Below, piece after piece: positions 43,570 through 52,482 of a stretch of 64,000 nucleotides of DNA; the first letter of the stretch is position 1, and each line of letters begins with the position of its first letter. Below the pieces are notes generated by a model, which was given only the letters and a program-made list of their open reading frames with translations, did no database searches and was not told the DNA's origin. The position numbers were made by a program, and so were the translations under genes. The stretch is from Bog-756 sp963725275 (GTDB taxonomy: Bacteria; Actinomycetota; Acidimicrobiia; Acidimicrobiales; RAAP-2): positions 62,001-126,000 of the forward strand of contig CAVRXS010000001.1 in NCBI GenBank assembly GCA_963725275.1. Reading direction: 5' to 3'.

Positions 43570-44721
43570 ATGGCGCAGGCTTCGGGCACGACGACGGGCG
43601 GGACGCTGGCAGGCGTCCGCATCGTCGAGATCGCCGGCCTGGGTGCCGGACCATTCTGCGCCATGATGCTGGCCGACATGGGCGCGGACGTCGTTCGGGT
43701 GGACCGCCCGACCGACCCCGCTGGCGGAGGGATCCTCGGACGCAATCGACGCTCGATCGCCCTCGACTTGAAGGCGGACTCGGGGAGATCGCTCCTGTTC
43801 GAGCTCATCCGCAGGGCTGACGGGCTCGTCGAGGCCTTCCGCCCCGCCGAGCGATTGGGATTCGGGCCCGACACCTGCCAGGCCGAAAACCCGCGCCTGG
43901 TCTTCGGGCGCGCCACCGGATGGGGCCAGGAGGGCCCCTGGCGGATGATGGCCGGCCACGACATCAACTACATCGCCCTGTCCGGCGTGCTCAGCATGAT
44001 CGGCCCCGAGGGGGGTGCACCGGTCCCTCCCCTCAACCTGGTGGGCGACTTCGGAGGAGGCGGGCTGCTGCTCGCCTTCGGCATGGTCTGTGCCCTGCTC
44101 GAGGCCCGGACCTCGGGCGAGGGTCAGGTGGTGGATGGAGCGATGGTCGACGGCAGCGCCCTGCTCGCCACCATGTTCTTCGAGATGAGCGCCCGCGACC
44201 GGTGGTCCGAAGAGCGGGGCACCAACGTCCTGGACGGAGGAGCCACGTACTACGACACCTACGAGACCTCGGACGGGAAGTGGGTGGCGGTCGGCGCCGT
44301 CGAATCCCGGTTCTGGGAATCCCTCGTCGAACTGTTGGGTATGGACGCAGCCAGACTCCCCGACAAGGCCGACCTGAGCAACTGGCCCGTCCTCCGCCAG
44401 CGGATCGCGGCAGCCATCGCCACGCGGACCCGGGACGAATGGGGCGACCTGGCCGCCGGCACCGATACGTGCCTGACGCCCGTCCTCACGCCCCGCGAAG
44501 TCCACGATCACCCCCACCATCGCCAACGGGAGACCTTCGTGATGGTCGGCGACACCGTGCAGCCCGCCCACGCCCCGCGGTTCTCCCGCACCGTTCCCCC
44601 ACCTCCGACACCCGCACCGACGGCCGGGTCCGACGCCCGAGCCGTGTTGGCCGACTGGGGGCTGACCGAGAGCGAGGCGGCCGCATACGCAGCAGTCGGA
44701 GCCTTCGGCGACGCGCGTTGA
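43570..44721 (+). CDS. class III CoA-transferase (CaiB/BaiF family)
   Basis: 383 aa enzyme that moves CoA between carboxylic acids, or racemises/isomerises acyl-CoA. VRIVEIAGLGAGPFCAMMLA begins the fold; DMGADVVRVDRP follows. NRRSIALDLKAD is the CoA-binding loop. GHDINYIALSG carries the catalytic Asp. GGLLLAFGMVCALLEARTSG and GQVVDGAMVDGSALL form the central block; the C-terminus has TCLTPVLTPREVHDHPHHRQ, like alpha-methylacyl-CoA racemase. Start ATG 43570 lacks a strong ribosome binding site (GGGGGGAC upstream). It is divergent from the thiolase operon, with 115 bp between. Confidence 0.92.
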   Translation: MAQASGTTTGGTLAGVRIVEIAGLGAGPFCAMMLADMGADVVRVDRPTDPAGGGILGRNRRSIALDLKADSGRSLLFELIRRADGLVEAFRPAERLGFGPDTCQAENPRLVFGRATGWGQEGPWRMMAGHDINYIALSGVLSMIGPEGGAPVPPLNLVGDFGGGGLLLAFGMVCALLEARTSGEGQVVDGAMVDGSALLATMFFEMSARDRWSEERGTNVLDGGATYYDTYETSDGKWVAVGAVESRFWESLVELLGMDAARLPDKADLSNWPVLRQRIAAAIATRTRDEWGDLAAGTDTCLTPVLTPREVHDHPHHRQRETFVMVGDTVQPAHAPRFSRTVPPPPTPAPTAGSDARAVLADWGLTESEAAAYAAVGAFGDAR

Positions 44722-44788
44722 CCGATCGGTGCCGGTGCTGATCACGAGGCCAGCCGCACGCCGGGCTTGCGCACGATCACCGATCCGT

Positions 44789-46114
44789 TTACGACGGGGA
44801 GAGGTACTGGTCGATGACTTCGTGCATGTGGATGACATTTTGCTCTTGACGGGGATTCAACCGAAGCCCGGTACACCCTCTCGACTTCATACCCGCTTGC
44901 ACATGGGCCATGTTGGCGTAGTCCTGGTTGGTCACGAGGCCCCAGTCCTTCGCCGTCCAGTCCGGATAGAATTTGCGCTCGCACATCTCCCGCTGGTCGC
45001 CGGGTGACACCCATTCGAGTGTCCAGAGATCCTTGATCGTGCTGTCCGGATCGAGCCCGTTCGGGCGAACCCGGAACAGCGTGGTGCTCCCGGGGTAGAT
45101 GGGGCCGACCACGTTGGGGAAGAAGTGGACGTCGTCAGAGCTGAGGAGCTGCTCGTCAGTGAGGTGTTCGACGTCGCCCTTGCTGCGAAGCATCTTCACG
45201 CGAAGGGCGTTGTAGACGTCCATCGCGGTCATTCCCTCGGGGATCGGTTTGTGCGAGAGCTCCTCGATCTGTCGGCGCTCCTCTTTCATGAACAGACCGC
45301 CGAGCTCGTCGATCATGACCGCAAGGAGCTCGCGCTCGTCGTAGTCGCCCGGCTCCAGGCCGAGCCGCGGGCTGGGGCGTATCTCGTGCTTCACCTCACC
45401 CAGTCCACCCATGTGGTTGTGCTTCCCCAAGCGGCCGTAGCGAATTGCCGTGTCGTCGGACCATCGGAGCAGCTGGGGATGGGTTCCCTGGACGTGATAG
45501 CTCTCGTTGAACGCGTCGAGCACCGACTTCCAGTTGGCCGGGAGGATCACCGAGCGGTAGGAGCGGAACCGCATCTTCTCGAAGCGGTACGGCTCGAGGA
45601 GCTCAGGGAGCGGCCCGAGGAACGCCTCGAGTGACTCACAGTGGGGATCCATGTTGATGAAGACGAAACCACTCCAGCGCCCTACCTGGATCTGGTTCAG
45701 GCAGACATCCGCGTCGGTCATCGTCGGAGGGAAGTCGGAGCGGTCGACCACCTCCCTGTTGGTGCCGTCCAGCTCGAACCGCCAGGCGTGGTAGCGGCAG
45801 CGGATCTCCCCGGTGGCGAAGTTCCCGACTCCAGAGGCCAACCGGGTGCCCCGATGGGGACAGGTGTTGTAGAACGCGCGGATGACGTCGGGCTCGCTGC
45901 GCGTCACCAGGATGGACTGGTCGCCGATGATGTATTCGAGGAAGTCGCCGGTGCGCGGCACCTCCTCCTCCCGGCAGGCCATCTGCCACACCCGGGGCCA
46001 CAGCCGTTCCATCTCGAGGTCGAAGAAGTCCCGAGAGACGTAGCGCTCCTTCGGGATGATGTTCCCCTGCGCCGACTCGATCAACGCTCCGTCGCGAGTG
46101 ATCGTCATGACCAT
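44789..46114 (-). CDS. Rieske non-heme iron oxygenase, alpha subunit
   Basis: 441 aa oxygenase component of a ring-hydroxylating or demethylating system. The Rieske [2Fe-2S] site has Cys85, His87, Cys106 and His109 (NTCPHRGTRL and RCRYHAWRFELDG). The mononuclear iron site has His207 and His212 in NESYHVQGTHP. The catalytic domain follows, with DDVHFFPNVVGPIYPGSTTL. It needs a reductase, which is not in the window. Start is ATG 46114; a second Met two codons later gives the same frame. It is divergent from the SDR-CoA-transferase operon across an intergenic region with a palindrome. Substrate unknown, but the setting suggests a cyclic lipid-like acid. Confidence 0.93.
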   Translation of the reverse strand: MVMTITRDGALIESAQGNIIPKERYVSRDFFDLEMERLWPRVWQMACREEEVPRTGDFLEYIIGDQSILVTRSEPDVIRAFYNTCPHRGTRLASGVGNFATGEIRCRYHAWRFELDGTNREVVDRSDFPPTMTDADVCLNQIQVGRWSGFVFINMDPHCESLEAFLGPLPELLEPYRFEKMRFRSYRSVILPANWKSVLDAFNESYHVQGTHPQLLRWSDDTAIRYGRLGKHNHMGGLGEVKHEIRPSPRLGLEPGDYDERELLAVMIDELGGLFMKEERRQIEELSHKPIPEGMTAMDVYNALRVKMLRSKGDVEHLTDEQLLSSDDVHFFPNVVGPIYPGSTTLFRVRPNGLDPDSTIKDLWTLEWVSPGDQREMCERKFYPDWTAKDWGLVTNQDYANMAHVQAGMKSRGCTGLRLNPRQEQNVIHMHEVIDQYLSPS

Positions 46115-46171
46115 CGGCGTCGGCTCCCCCGTCCCAGCTCCATGTGGCGCTCCTCACTGCGGTCCTGAAGC

Positions 46172-46185
46172 AACAGAGTACTGTT
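46172..46185. promoter_or_regulatory. palindrome between divergent Rieske and SDR genes
   Basis: AACAG-AGTA-CTGTT is a perfect 5-bp inverted repeat in the 152-bp divergent region, about 60 nt from the oxygenase start and 80 nt from the SDR start. It is the kind of site a TetR- or GntR-type repressor binds. No regulator gene is adjacent, so this is a weak inference. Confidence 0.35.
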
Positions 46186-46266
46186 CCCGTACGTAGTCCG
46201 CGCCGCAGTGGATGCGAAGATCCTCGGACCGATGAGGCGCGCCGGGAGAGGGAACGGAGGGTCTGG

Positions 46267-47055
46267 GTGGTCCTGGCAAGGCTCGACAATCGGGTGGCGT
46301 TCGTCGCCGGCGCCAGCCGCGGTATCGGCCGGGACATCTCGTTGGCCCTCGCCCGCGCCGGAGCCGCGGTCGCGGTTGCCGCACGGACCGATGAGCCCGG
46401 GAAGTTGCCCGGTACGGTCCACTCGGTGGCGGACGCGATCACCAGCGACGGGGGCCGAGCCCTTCCGGTCGTCTGCGACGTGTCGGACGAGTCCTCGGTG
46501 GCCCATGCCGTTGCCCACACCGCCGACACACTCGGGCCCATCGACATCCTGGTGGCAAATGCAGGCACGCTGTGGATGGGCAAGACCCTCGACACCCCCC
46601 TCAAACGGTGGGACCTGTGTCTGCGCGTCAACCTCACCGGGACGTTCCTCGTGACCAAGGCGGTGCTGCCGTCGATCATGGAGCGCCGCACCGGCTCGCT
46701 CATCGCCATCACGACCACCGGCGTCTCCCAGACCGAGCTCGGCTCGAATGCCTACTGGGTGTCGAAGGCCGGTATCGAGCGGTACTACGCCGGTCTGGCC
46801 ACCGAGCTCGCCCCCTACGGCGTGGCGGTCAACTGCCTGGCCCCGAAGAAGGTGGTCATGACCGAGGGCGCTGTGGCGGGCGGGATCAGCGTGCCCCCGG
46901 AGATGGTCGAAGACCCGGGCGCGATGGGGAAGGCGGCGGTGTATCTGGCCGGCCAGTCCGCCACCACACTGACCGGGACGGTGCAGTACTCCCTCGACCT
47001 GCTCGCACACATCGGAGAGCCGATCGGCCCTCCTGCAGCGCGGGACGCCCCATGA
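46267..47055 (+). CDS. SDR family oxidoreductase
   Basis: 262 aa classical SDR. LDNRVAFVAGASRGIGRDIS holds the cofactor loop (GASRGIG), VAARTDEPG after beta-2, VANAGT and the catalytic Tyr/Lys in YWVSKAGIERY with Ser in TTTGVSQTE. The C-terminal end deviates from the usual VDGG and reads TLTGTVQYSLDLLAHIGEP. The start is GTG 46267, set by GGAGGG 6 nt upstream. The stop overlaps the start of the free-standing AMP-binding domain gene (ATGA). The next two genes also overlap, so SDR, ligase domain and CoA-transferase are translated as one unit. Confidence 0.88.
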   Translation: MVLARLDNRVAFVAGASRGIGRDISLALARAGAAVAVAARTDEPGKLPGTVHSVADAITSDGGRALPVVCDVSDESSVAHAVAHTADTLGPIDILVANAGTLWMGKTLDTPLKRWDLCLRVNLTGTFLVTKAVLPSIMERRTGSLIAITTTGVSQTELGSNAYWVSKAGIERYYAGLATELAPYGVAVNCLAPKKVVMTEGAVAGGISVPPEMVEDPGAMGKAAVYLAGQSATTLTGTVQYSLDLLAHIGEPIGPPAARDAP

Positions 47056-47384
47056 AGCCGATCACGTGTGGCGGAGAGATGGTCTTTCCCGACGAGGTGG
47101 AAGCGGTGCTCCGGTACCACCCCGCGGTCGCCGACGCGGCCGTCACCGGCCTCCCACACCGGACGCTGGGGACCTACCGGGTGGCGCTGCTTGCGGCTGA
47201 GCCCGGCCAACAACCACCGGGTATCGACCAGGTGCGCACGTTCTGCGTCGGTCGGCTCGCCGGGTTCAAGGTGCCCCGAGCGGTGCTTGCCGTTGATGCC
47301 ATTCGGCGCGGCGACAGGCGGATCGACTACGACTGGGCCCGGGCGACAGCCGCAGCGCTGCTCGCGACCCCGGACATCCCGTGA
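47052..47384 (+). CDS. free-standing C-terminal domain of an acyl-CoA synthetase (AMP-binding_C), catalytic Lys replaced
   Basis: 110 aa. It starts at ATG 47052 and is complete. CGGEMVFPDEVEAVLRYHPA aligns with GGEKVYPEEVEAVLKSH of the full synthetase at 38934, VADAAVTGLPHRTLG with IADAVVVGVPDPRFG, and LAGFKVPRAV with LAGHKVPRQV. The large N-terminal domain is absent. Where the full enzyme has PSGKADYPWAK the small protein has GDRRIDYDWAR, so the adenylation Lys is replaced by Arg (R89/R90). It overlaps the SDR (ATGA) and the next CoA-transferase (GTGA). It cannot adenylate alone; a docking or regulatory role with another synthetase is possible. Confidence 0.82.
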   Translation: MKPITCGGEMVFPDEVEAVLRYHPAVADAAVTGLPHRTLGTYRVALLAAEPGQQPPGIDQVRTFCVGRLAGFKVPRAVLAVDAIRRGDRRIDYDWARATAAALLATPDIP

Positions 47385-49822
47385 ACGGCGGTCCGCTGCC
47401 CGGCCTCGGGGGCCTCCGGGTCCTCGATCTGTCCGAGGACGTCGCCGGCGCCTACTCCGCCAAGCTGCTGGCCGACGCCGGGGCAACGGTGACCAGGGCA
47501 GAGCGGCCGGGGGGACATCGCCTCCGTTCCTGGTCGGTGTCGGGCTCGGCCGGGAACGACGGAGACCCGGACGGGGCGCTCTTCCGGTTCCTGGCCTCGT
47601 CGCAACAGAGCCTGGTGATCGACCCTGCGGATCCATCGGCCGACGACCTCCGCGACAGACTGGCGGCAACCTCCGACGTGGTCATCATCTCGACGTTCGG
47701 AGACCGGGCCGGCGGATGCCCGCCGGCAACCGACCCATGGGGACTCTGCGCGCGCCACCCCGACCTGGTGGTGGTGAACCTGTCCGCCTTCGGGCTGAGC
47801 GGACCACGTGGCGGCGAGGAGTCGTCGGACTTCCTCCTCCAGGCCCTGGCCGGCTCCTTGCACAGCCACGGCAGCGACGACCGCGTCCCCCTCGCCGTGG
47901 GGGGTGGCCTGGCAGAGTGGACCGTCGGGACCTTCGGTGCGCTCGGCGCCGTCAGCGCCCTGACTGCCCGCCGGCGCTCCGGGCGTGGCGACGTGGTCGA
48001 CGTGTCCGCCCTCGAGTGCCTGGCCATCACCTTCATCTGCTACCCCTCGGTCGCCTCCGCCATGCCGGGGGGACAACGCATCCGCCCCACGTATGTGATG
48101 GTCCCGGGCATCGAGGCCTGCCTCGACGGCTACGTCGGGATCTGCACCATCACGACAGCACAGTGGCACACCTTCCTCGACATGATCGACCGTCCGGATC
48201 TGGCAACTGATACCTCGTTGTACATCCAGCGCAACCGCGAGCGGCCGGATGTGCTGGAGGCCATCGAGCACTGGACCCGGCAGCACACCGTCGACCAGGT
48301 GGTGGAGATCGGCTCCTTGTACCGGATCCCCACCGTGCCCATCGGGAACGGAGCCAACTTCACCCGTCTCGACCACGTCGCCTCGCGCCAGCTCTACGAC
48401 CCGAACCCACGGGGAGGCTTCCCCCATCCCCGGACCCCGTTCCGGTCGAACATCACCCGGCACCGACCGCCCGGCGCTGCGCCGACACTCGCCGAGCGTG
48501 CACACGGCACCGACGGACCTGCCGGGTGCGACCTGTACGACCCGGGCGGGACACGGCCGTTCTCCCCTGGGAGCCGCCCGGGGGATGCCGACACCGGTGA
48601 ACTGCCTCTGTCGGGCTTCCGCATCCTCGATTTCACCGCGTTCCTGGCAGGGCCGATGTGCACGCAGTACCTGGCCTCCCTCGGTGCCGACGTGGTCAAG
48701 GTCGAGTCGACCCGACGACCCGACCCGATGCGCTACAGCGTCCGCGTCGATGCCTCGGTCGATCGCTGGTACGAGCAGGGTGCGATCTTCCAATCTGCCA
48801 ACCTCAACAAACGAAGTGTGACCCTCGACCTCTCGAATGCGAGCGGTCGGGATCTCGCATTACGCCTTGCCGCCCGGTCCGACGTGATCATCGAGAATTT
48901 CACGCCCCGGGTGATGGAGCAATTCGGTCTCTCCTACGATGCGCTTCGGGCAGTGAACCCTCGGATCATCATGGTGCGTATGCCCGGGTTCGGTTTGGAG
49001 GGTCCCTGGCGGGATCGTCCCGGTTTCGCGGCGTCGATGGAGCAGGTGTCCGGTCTCGCCTGGATCACCGGGTACACGGACGGCCTCCCATCCATCCCCG
49101 GTATCTGTGATCCGCTGGCCGGCATGCACGCTGCGTTCGCCGTCCTGACCGCCCTGGAACACCGGGACCGGACCGGCGAGGGACAGCTGATCGAGCTGGC
49201 GATGATCGACCTGGCCTCCAACCTGGTCGTCGAGCAGGTGCTCGAGCACTCGGTCTACGGGACCCTCATGGCCCGGCAGGGGAACCACCAACCCGGAGGT
49301 GCCCATCAGGGCGTCTACGCCTGCCTCGAGCCCGACCAGTGGGTTGCGGTACGAATCACCTCGGACGAGGCCTGGCGCGGGTTGCCGGGGGTGCTCGGTT
49401 CGCCGGCGTGGTCGCTCGACACGCTGCTCGACACCGTCGCGGGGCGTTCGGAATCTGCCGATGTGCTCGATGCCGGGCTCGCCTCGTGGATCGCCGGACA
49501 GAGCCAGAAGGAGGCAGTCTCCACCCTACGGGCCGCCGGGGTGGACGCTGAGCCTGTCGTCCACGCCTCTGACGTGGATCTCGACGAACAGATGAATGCC
49601 CGCGGCTACTGGGAAGAGGTGACCCATCCCATCGTGGGTCCGAAGCGCTTTCCCGGGTGGCCGATGCGCTACGCCTCACGGACAGCCCCGTGGTTCCGGC
49701 GACCGGCACCGCTGCTCGGCCAGCACAACGACGAGGTGCTGGGGAGCGTGGGCATCACCGGGGACGAGCTCGCGGTACTGACCGCGGAGGGCATCATCGG
49801 CACCCGACCGGCAGGCACCTGA
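47381..49822 (+). CDS. tandem-fused class III CoA-transferase (two CaiB/BaiF domains)
   Basis: 813 aa. Domain 1 (about 8-370) starts at LRVLDLSEDVAGAYSAKLLA and has Asp150 in ESSDFLLQALAGS. Domain 2 (about 410-813) starts at GFRILDFTAFLAGPMCTQYL, has LNKRSVTLDLSNASG and GEGQLIELAMIDLASNL, and reads RPGFAASMEQVSGLA where the Asp should be (Ala550). Normal family members form interlocked homodimers, so the fusion mimics a heterodimer with one Asp site. A Pro-rich linker (about 370-405) joins the halves. Start GTG 47381 overlaps the previous gene (GTGA). The nitroreductase follows after 6 nt. Such fused proteins occur in actinobacteria; the substrate is unknown. Confidence 0.9.
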   Translation: MNGGPLPGLGGLRVLDLSEDVAGAYSAKLLADAGATVTRAERPGGHRLRSWSVSGSAGNDGDPDGALFRFLASSQQSLVIDPADPSADDLRDRLAATSDVVIISTFGDRAGGCPPATDPWGLCARHPDLVVVNLSAFGLSGPRGGEESSDFLLQALAGSLHSHGSDDRVPLAVGGGLAEWTVGTFGALGAVSALTARRRSGRGDVVDVSALECLAITFICYPSVASAMPGGQRIRPTYVMVPGIEACLDGYVGICTITTAQWHTFLDMIDRPDLATDTSLYIQRNRERPDVLEAIEHWTRQHTVDQVVEIGSLYRIPTVPIGNGANFTRLDHVASRQLYDPNPRGGFPHPRTPFRSNITRHRPPGAAPTLAERAHGTDGPAGCDLYDPGGTRPFSPGSRPGDADTGELPLSGFRILDFTAFLAGPMCTQYLASLGADVVKVESTRRPDPMRYSVRVDASVDRWYEQGAIFQSANLNKRSVTLDLSNASGRDLALRLAARSDVIIENFTPRVMEQFGLSYDALRAVNPRIIMVRMPGFGLEGPWRDRPGFAASMEQVSGLAWITGYTDGLPSIPGICDPLAGMHAAFAVLTALEHRDRTGEGQLIELAMIDLASNLVVEQVLEHSVYGTLMARQGNHQPGGAHQGVYACLEPDQWVAVRITSDEAWRGLPGVLGSPAWSLDTLLDTVAGRSESADVLDAGLASWIAGQSQKEAVSTLRAAGVDAEPVVHASDVDLDEQMNARGYWEEVTHPIVGPKRFPGWPMRYASRTAPWFRRPAPLLGQHNDEVLGSVGITGDELAVLTAEGIIGTRPAGT

Positions 49823-49828
49823 GCCACG

Positions 49829-50503
49829 GTGGCCGAACCCGACACCATCGACTGGGTGCTCACAACGACCCGCGCCGTCCGCCGTCGTCTCGACCTCGAC
49901 CGCGCCGTCGAACTCGACCTCGTGCTCGAATGCCTCGACCTCGCCCTCCAGGCACCCACCGGTGGTGACTTCCAGGGGTGGCGATGGATCGTCATCACCG
50001 AGCCGGACACCAAGGCCCGGGTCCGCGACATCTACCTCGAGGCGCTGACCGCGGCGTCCGCTCGCAGGCAACAGGCGCCAGCGGACGGGCCCGACCATCG
50101 AATGCTGGAGGCGGCCTGGCACCTGGCCACGCACCTCCACCGGGTGCCGGTCCTCGTCCTGGCCTGTATCCGGGGCCGCGTGACGCCGACCACCACGCCG
50201 GCACAGGTCTCCGCTCTCTACGGATCGATCTACCCGGCGGTGTGGAGTCTGCAGCTGGCCTTGCGGAGCCGCGGACTTGCCTCGACCATGACCACCGTCC
50301 ATATCGAACGGCACCAGGAGATGGCCGACCTCCTGGGCATTCCCGACAACGTGACCCAGGCGGCACTCGTTCCGGTTGCCCACCTGGTAGGAGACGATCT
50401 CCGTCGGGCCCACCGGCGGCCGGTGCGGGACGTCGCGTTCCGCGAGCGGTGGGGAGGCACCTGGGACGGGCCTACCGGCTCGGGGCCGGTCCACTCCGGT
50501 TGA
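49829..50503 (+). CDS. nitroreductase family protein
   Basis: 224 aa FMN-dependent oxidoreductase. TRAVRRRLDLDRAVELDLVL and ALQAPTGGDFQGWRWIVITE are the FMN-binding start; the typical SxRxF is seen as TRAVRRRL. YGSIYPAVWSLQLALRSRGL and MADLLGIPDNVTQAALVPVA form the core dimer region. The family reduces nitro groups, enones or flavin-linked substrates with NAD(P)H; in this operon an enone or aromatic reduction is plausible. Start GTG 49829, 6 nt after the CoA-transferase stop. It converges on the SDR at 50549. Confidence 0.86.
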   Translation: MAEPDTIDWVLTTTRAVRRRLDLDRAVELDLVLECLDLALQAPTGGDFQGWRWIVITEPDTKARVRDIYLEALTAASARRQQAPADGPDHRMLEAAWHLATHLHRVPVLVLACIRGRVTPTTTPAQVSALYGSIYPAVWSLQLALRSRGLASTMTTVHIERHQEMADLLGIPDNVTQAALVPVAHLVGDDLRRAHRRPVRDVAFRERWGGTWDGPTGSGPVHSG

Positions 50504-50548
50504 CCTCTGCCATGCACGTTCGGCCATGGGGCGGTCGCCCGGAGCGCA

Positions 50549-51475
50549 TCAACGCAGGTCGGGAAGGGTCCCGGTGATGTCCGTGGTCGGACCGGCTTCG
50601 GCCAGCAAACCGGGGATGACCGCGGTCAGTTCGGTGGGATCCCAGCGGCCCAACTTGTCGACACTCGGACCGGCCCGCCAACCCTCGGCGACGCTGATGT
50701 AGCCCCCGTGGACATTGAAGATCCGCCCGGTCACGTCCGCGCTGGCTCCACTCCCGAGCCACACCACCAACGGCGAGATGTTCTCCGGGGCCAGCGGAGA
50801 GGACTCGCCGGCGAAGCGGCTGGCCACATCCCGGCCGAACGGGAGGTCGGCGTTCATCCGGGTGAGGGCCATCGGGGCGATGGCATTCACCGTCACGCCG
50901 TAGCGGCCGAGTTCCAGGGCGGCGATCACGGTGAATGCGGCAATTCCCGCCTTGGCCGCCCCGTAGTTGATCTGTCCGGCATTTCCGTAGAGTCCGGTCG
51001 CCGAGCTGGTATTGACCACCCGGGCGTCGTTCGACTCACCGGATTTGGCCCGGTCCCGCCAGTGGACGGCTGCCCAGTGGGTCGGCGAGAAGGTTCCCCC
51101 CAGATGGACGCGCACCACCTCGGTCCAGTCGCTCTCGGTCATGTTGACCAGCATGCGGTCCCGGAGGATCCCGGCATTGTTCACAAGCGTGTCGATTCCA
51201 CCGAACGTCTCCACTGCATGTCCGACGAGCCGGCGGGACCCCTCCCACTCCGACGCATCGTCTCCATTGGCCACCGCCTCTCCCCCCATGGCCCGGATCT
51301 CCTCGACGACGTCGTGGGCGGGACCGCTCGACGTGCCGCCGCCGTCGGGGGCCGTCCCGAGGTCGTTCACGACCACCCGTGCCCCCTGGCGGGCGAACTC
51401 GAGGGCGTGGCTCCTCCCGATGCCCCTTCCCGCCCCGGTGATCACCACGACTCTGCCCTCGCAGATCCCACTCAT
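50549..51475 (-). CDS. SDR family oxidoreductase, 3-hydroxyacyl-CoA dehydrogenase-like
   Basis: 308 aa. VVVITGAGRGIGRSHALEFA is the cofactor loop, VVVNDLGTAPDGGG after beta-2 (typical of MFE-2-type hydroxyacyl-CoA dehydrogenases), NNAGILRDRMLVNMTESDW and YGAAKAGIAAF (Tyr/Lys) with the Ser in NTSSATGLYGN. It is longer than a minimal SDR, with SADVTGRIFNVHGGYISVAE near the end, as in the dehydrogenase unit of multifunctional enzyme type 2. A role in oxidising 3-hydroxyacyl-CoA fits the island. Start ATG 51475, 90 nt after the SDR upstream on the same strand. Confidence 0.9.
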   Translation of the reverse strand: MSGICEGRVVVITGAGRGIGRSHALEFARQGARVVVNDLGTAPDGGGTSSGPAHDVVEEIRAMGGEAVANGDDASEWEGSRRLVGHAVETFGGIDTLVNNAGILRDRMLVNMTESDWTEVVRVHLGGTFSPTHWAAVHWRDRAKSGESNDARVVNTSSATGLYGNAGQINYGAAKAGIAAFTVIAALELGRYGVTVNAIAPMALTRMNADLPFGRDVASRFAGESSPLAPENISPLVVWLGSGASADVTGRIFNVHGGYISVAEGWRAGPSVDKLGRWDPTELTAVIPGLLAEAGPTTDITGTLPDLR

Positions 51476-51565
51476 CGATGCTCCCCCATCAGAACCGACC
51501 GCTCTCCGTCACCTCGTTCGCCCGAGCCCGCTCCGAGCCACGTGACGAGGGCCCGATCCGGTCGC

Positions 51566-52327
51566 CTACTTGAATCCGCCACCGTCGACGACGAGTCGCT
51601 GGCCGGTGATGTTCGAGCCCCCCGGACCGACGAGAAAACGCACCGCTGCTGCGACATCTTCGGGCTCGCACACCCGGCCCAGCGGGAAGCGGGCATCGAG
51701 CTCGTGGATGTCGTCGACCTTCATCGCCGCCTTCACCAACCGTCGCCCCATGTCGGTGTTCGAGAGTCCCGGCACGACGACGTTGACCCGGATGCCTGAG
51801 CGGGCTTCTTCCTTGGCCAGCGTGAACGCCAGTGATTCCTGGGCGGCCTTCGCCATGTTGTAGGGGCCTCCATAGGGATCGGACGTGATAGCCGACTGGC
51901 TCGAGATCATCACGATGTCACCCCTGGCCTGCGCACGCATGCTGGCCAGGACGAGCTGGCTCATGTGGTGAGATCCGAACGCCATGGTGCCGACCACCCG
52001 CTCGAGCTCTTCGACCGGCGTTGTCGCCACCGGTGTTCCCCGGTTGGTGATGCCGGCGTTGTTCACCAGGATGTCGATGTGCCCGAAGTCGGCCAGCACC
52101 CGGTCGGCCATGGCACTGGCTTCGTCATAGGAGGCAACGGATGTCTGGTACGCCGCCGCCCTTCCCCCCTCGGCCTCGATGGCCGCCACAGTCTGCCTGG
52201 CTGACTCCTCGTCCTTCCGGAAGTTCACGGCCACCGCGGCCCCGTCGGCTGCCAAGCCGAGGGCGATGGCGCGGCCGATGCCGCGCCCCCCGCCGGTCAC
52301 GATCGCCACTCGGCCTGAGAGACTCAT
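51566..52327 (-). CDS. SDR family oxidoreductase, FabG-like
   Basis: 253 aa. SLSGRVAIVTGGGRGIGRAI is the cofactor loop, NNAGITNRG, catalytic Ser in MISSQSAITSDP and YNMAKAAQE (Tyr/Lys). VNVVVPGLSNTDMGRRL and SNITGQRLVVDGGGFK end the chain. The pattern resembles 3-oxoacyl-ACP reductase FabG or hydroxy-dehydrogenases in fatty acid or steroid pathways. ATG 52327 has a good AAAGGAAAC sequence upstream. It is divergent from the acyl-CoA synthetase at 52483 and is probably cotranscribed with the SDR below. Confidence 0.9.
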   Translation of the reverse strand: MSLSGRVAIVTGGGRGIGRAIALGLAADGAAVAVNFRKDEESARQTVAAIEAEGGRAAAYQTSVASYDEASAMADRVLADFGHIDILVNNAGITNRGTPVATTPVEELERVVGTMAFGSHHMSQLVLASMRAQARGDIVMISSQSAITSDPYGGPYNMAKAAQESLAFTLAKEEARSGIRVNVVVPGLSNTDMGRRLVKAAMKVDDIHELDARFPLGRVCEPEDVAAAVRFLVGPGGSNITGQRLVVDGGGFK

Positions 52328-52482
52328 CGGTACTGTTTCCTTTCGTCGGGGACGAACTGGCGAGCTTAGGCGAGGTCTTCTGGGCCCGCCCGAGAGGATG
52401 AGATCGGGGGATTATCGTTCGAGCCCACGATGGTCAGCTCTCGGTGGACGATGGCGGCGAAGAGAAAGCGGGAGGTGATGCG

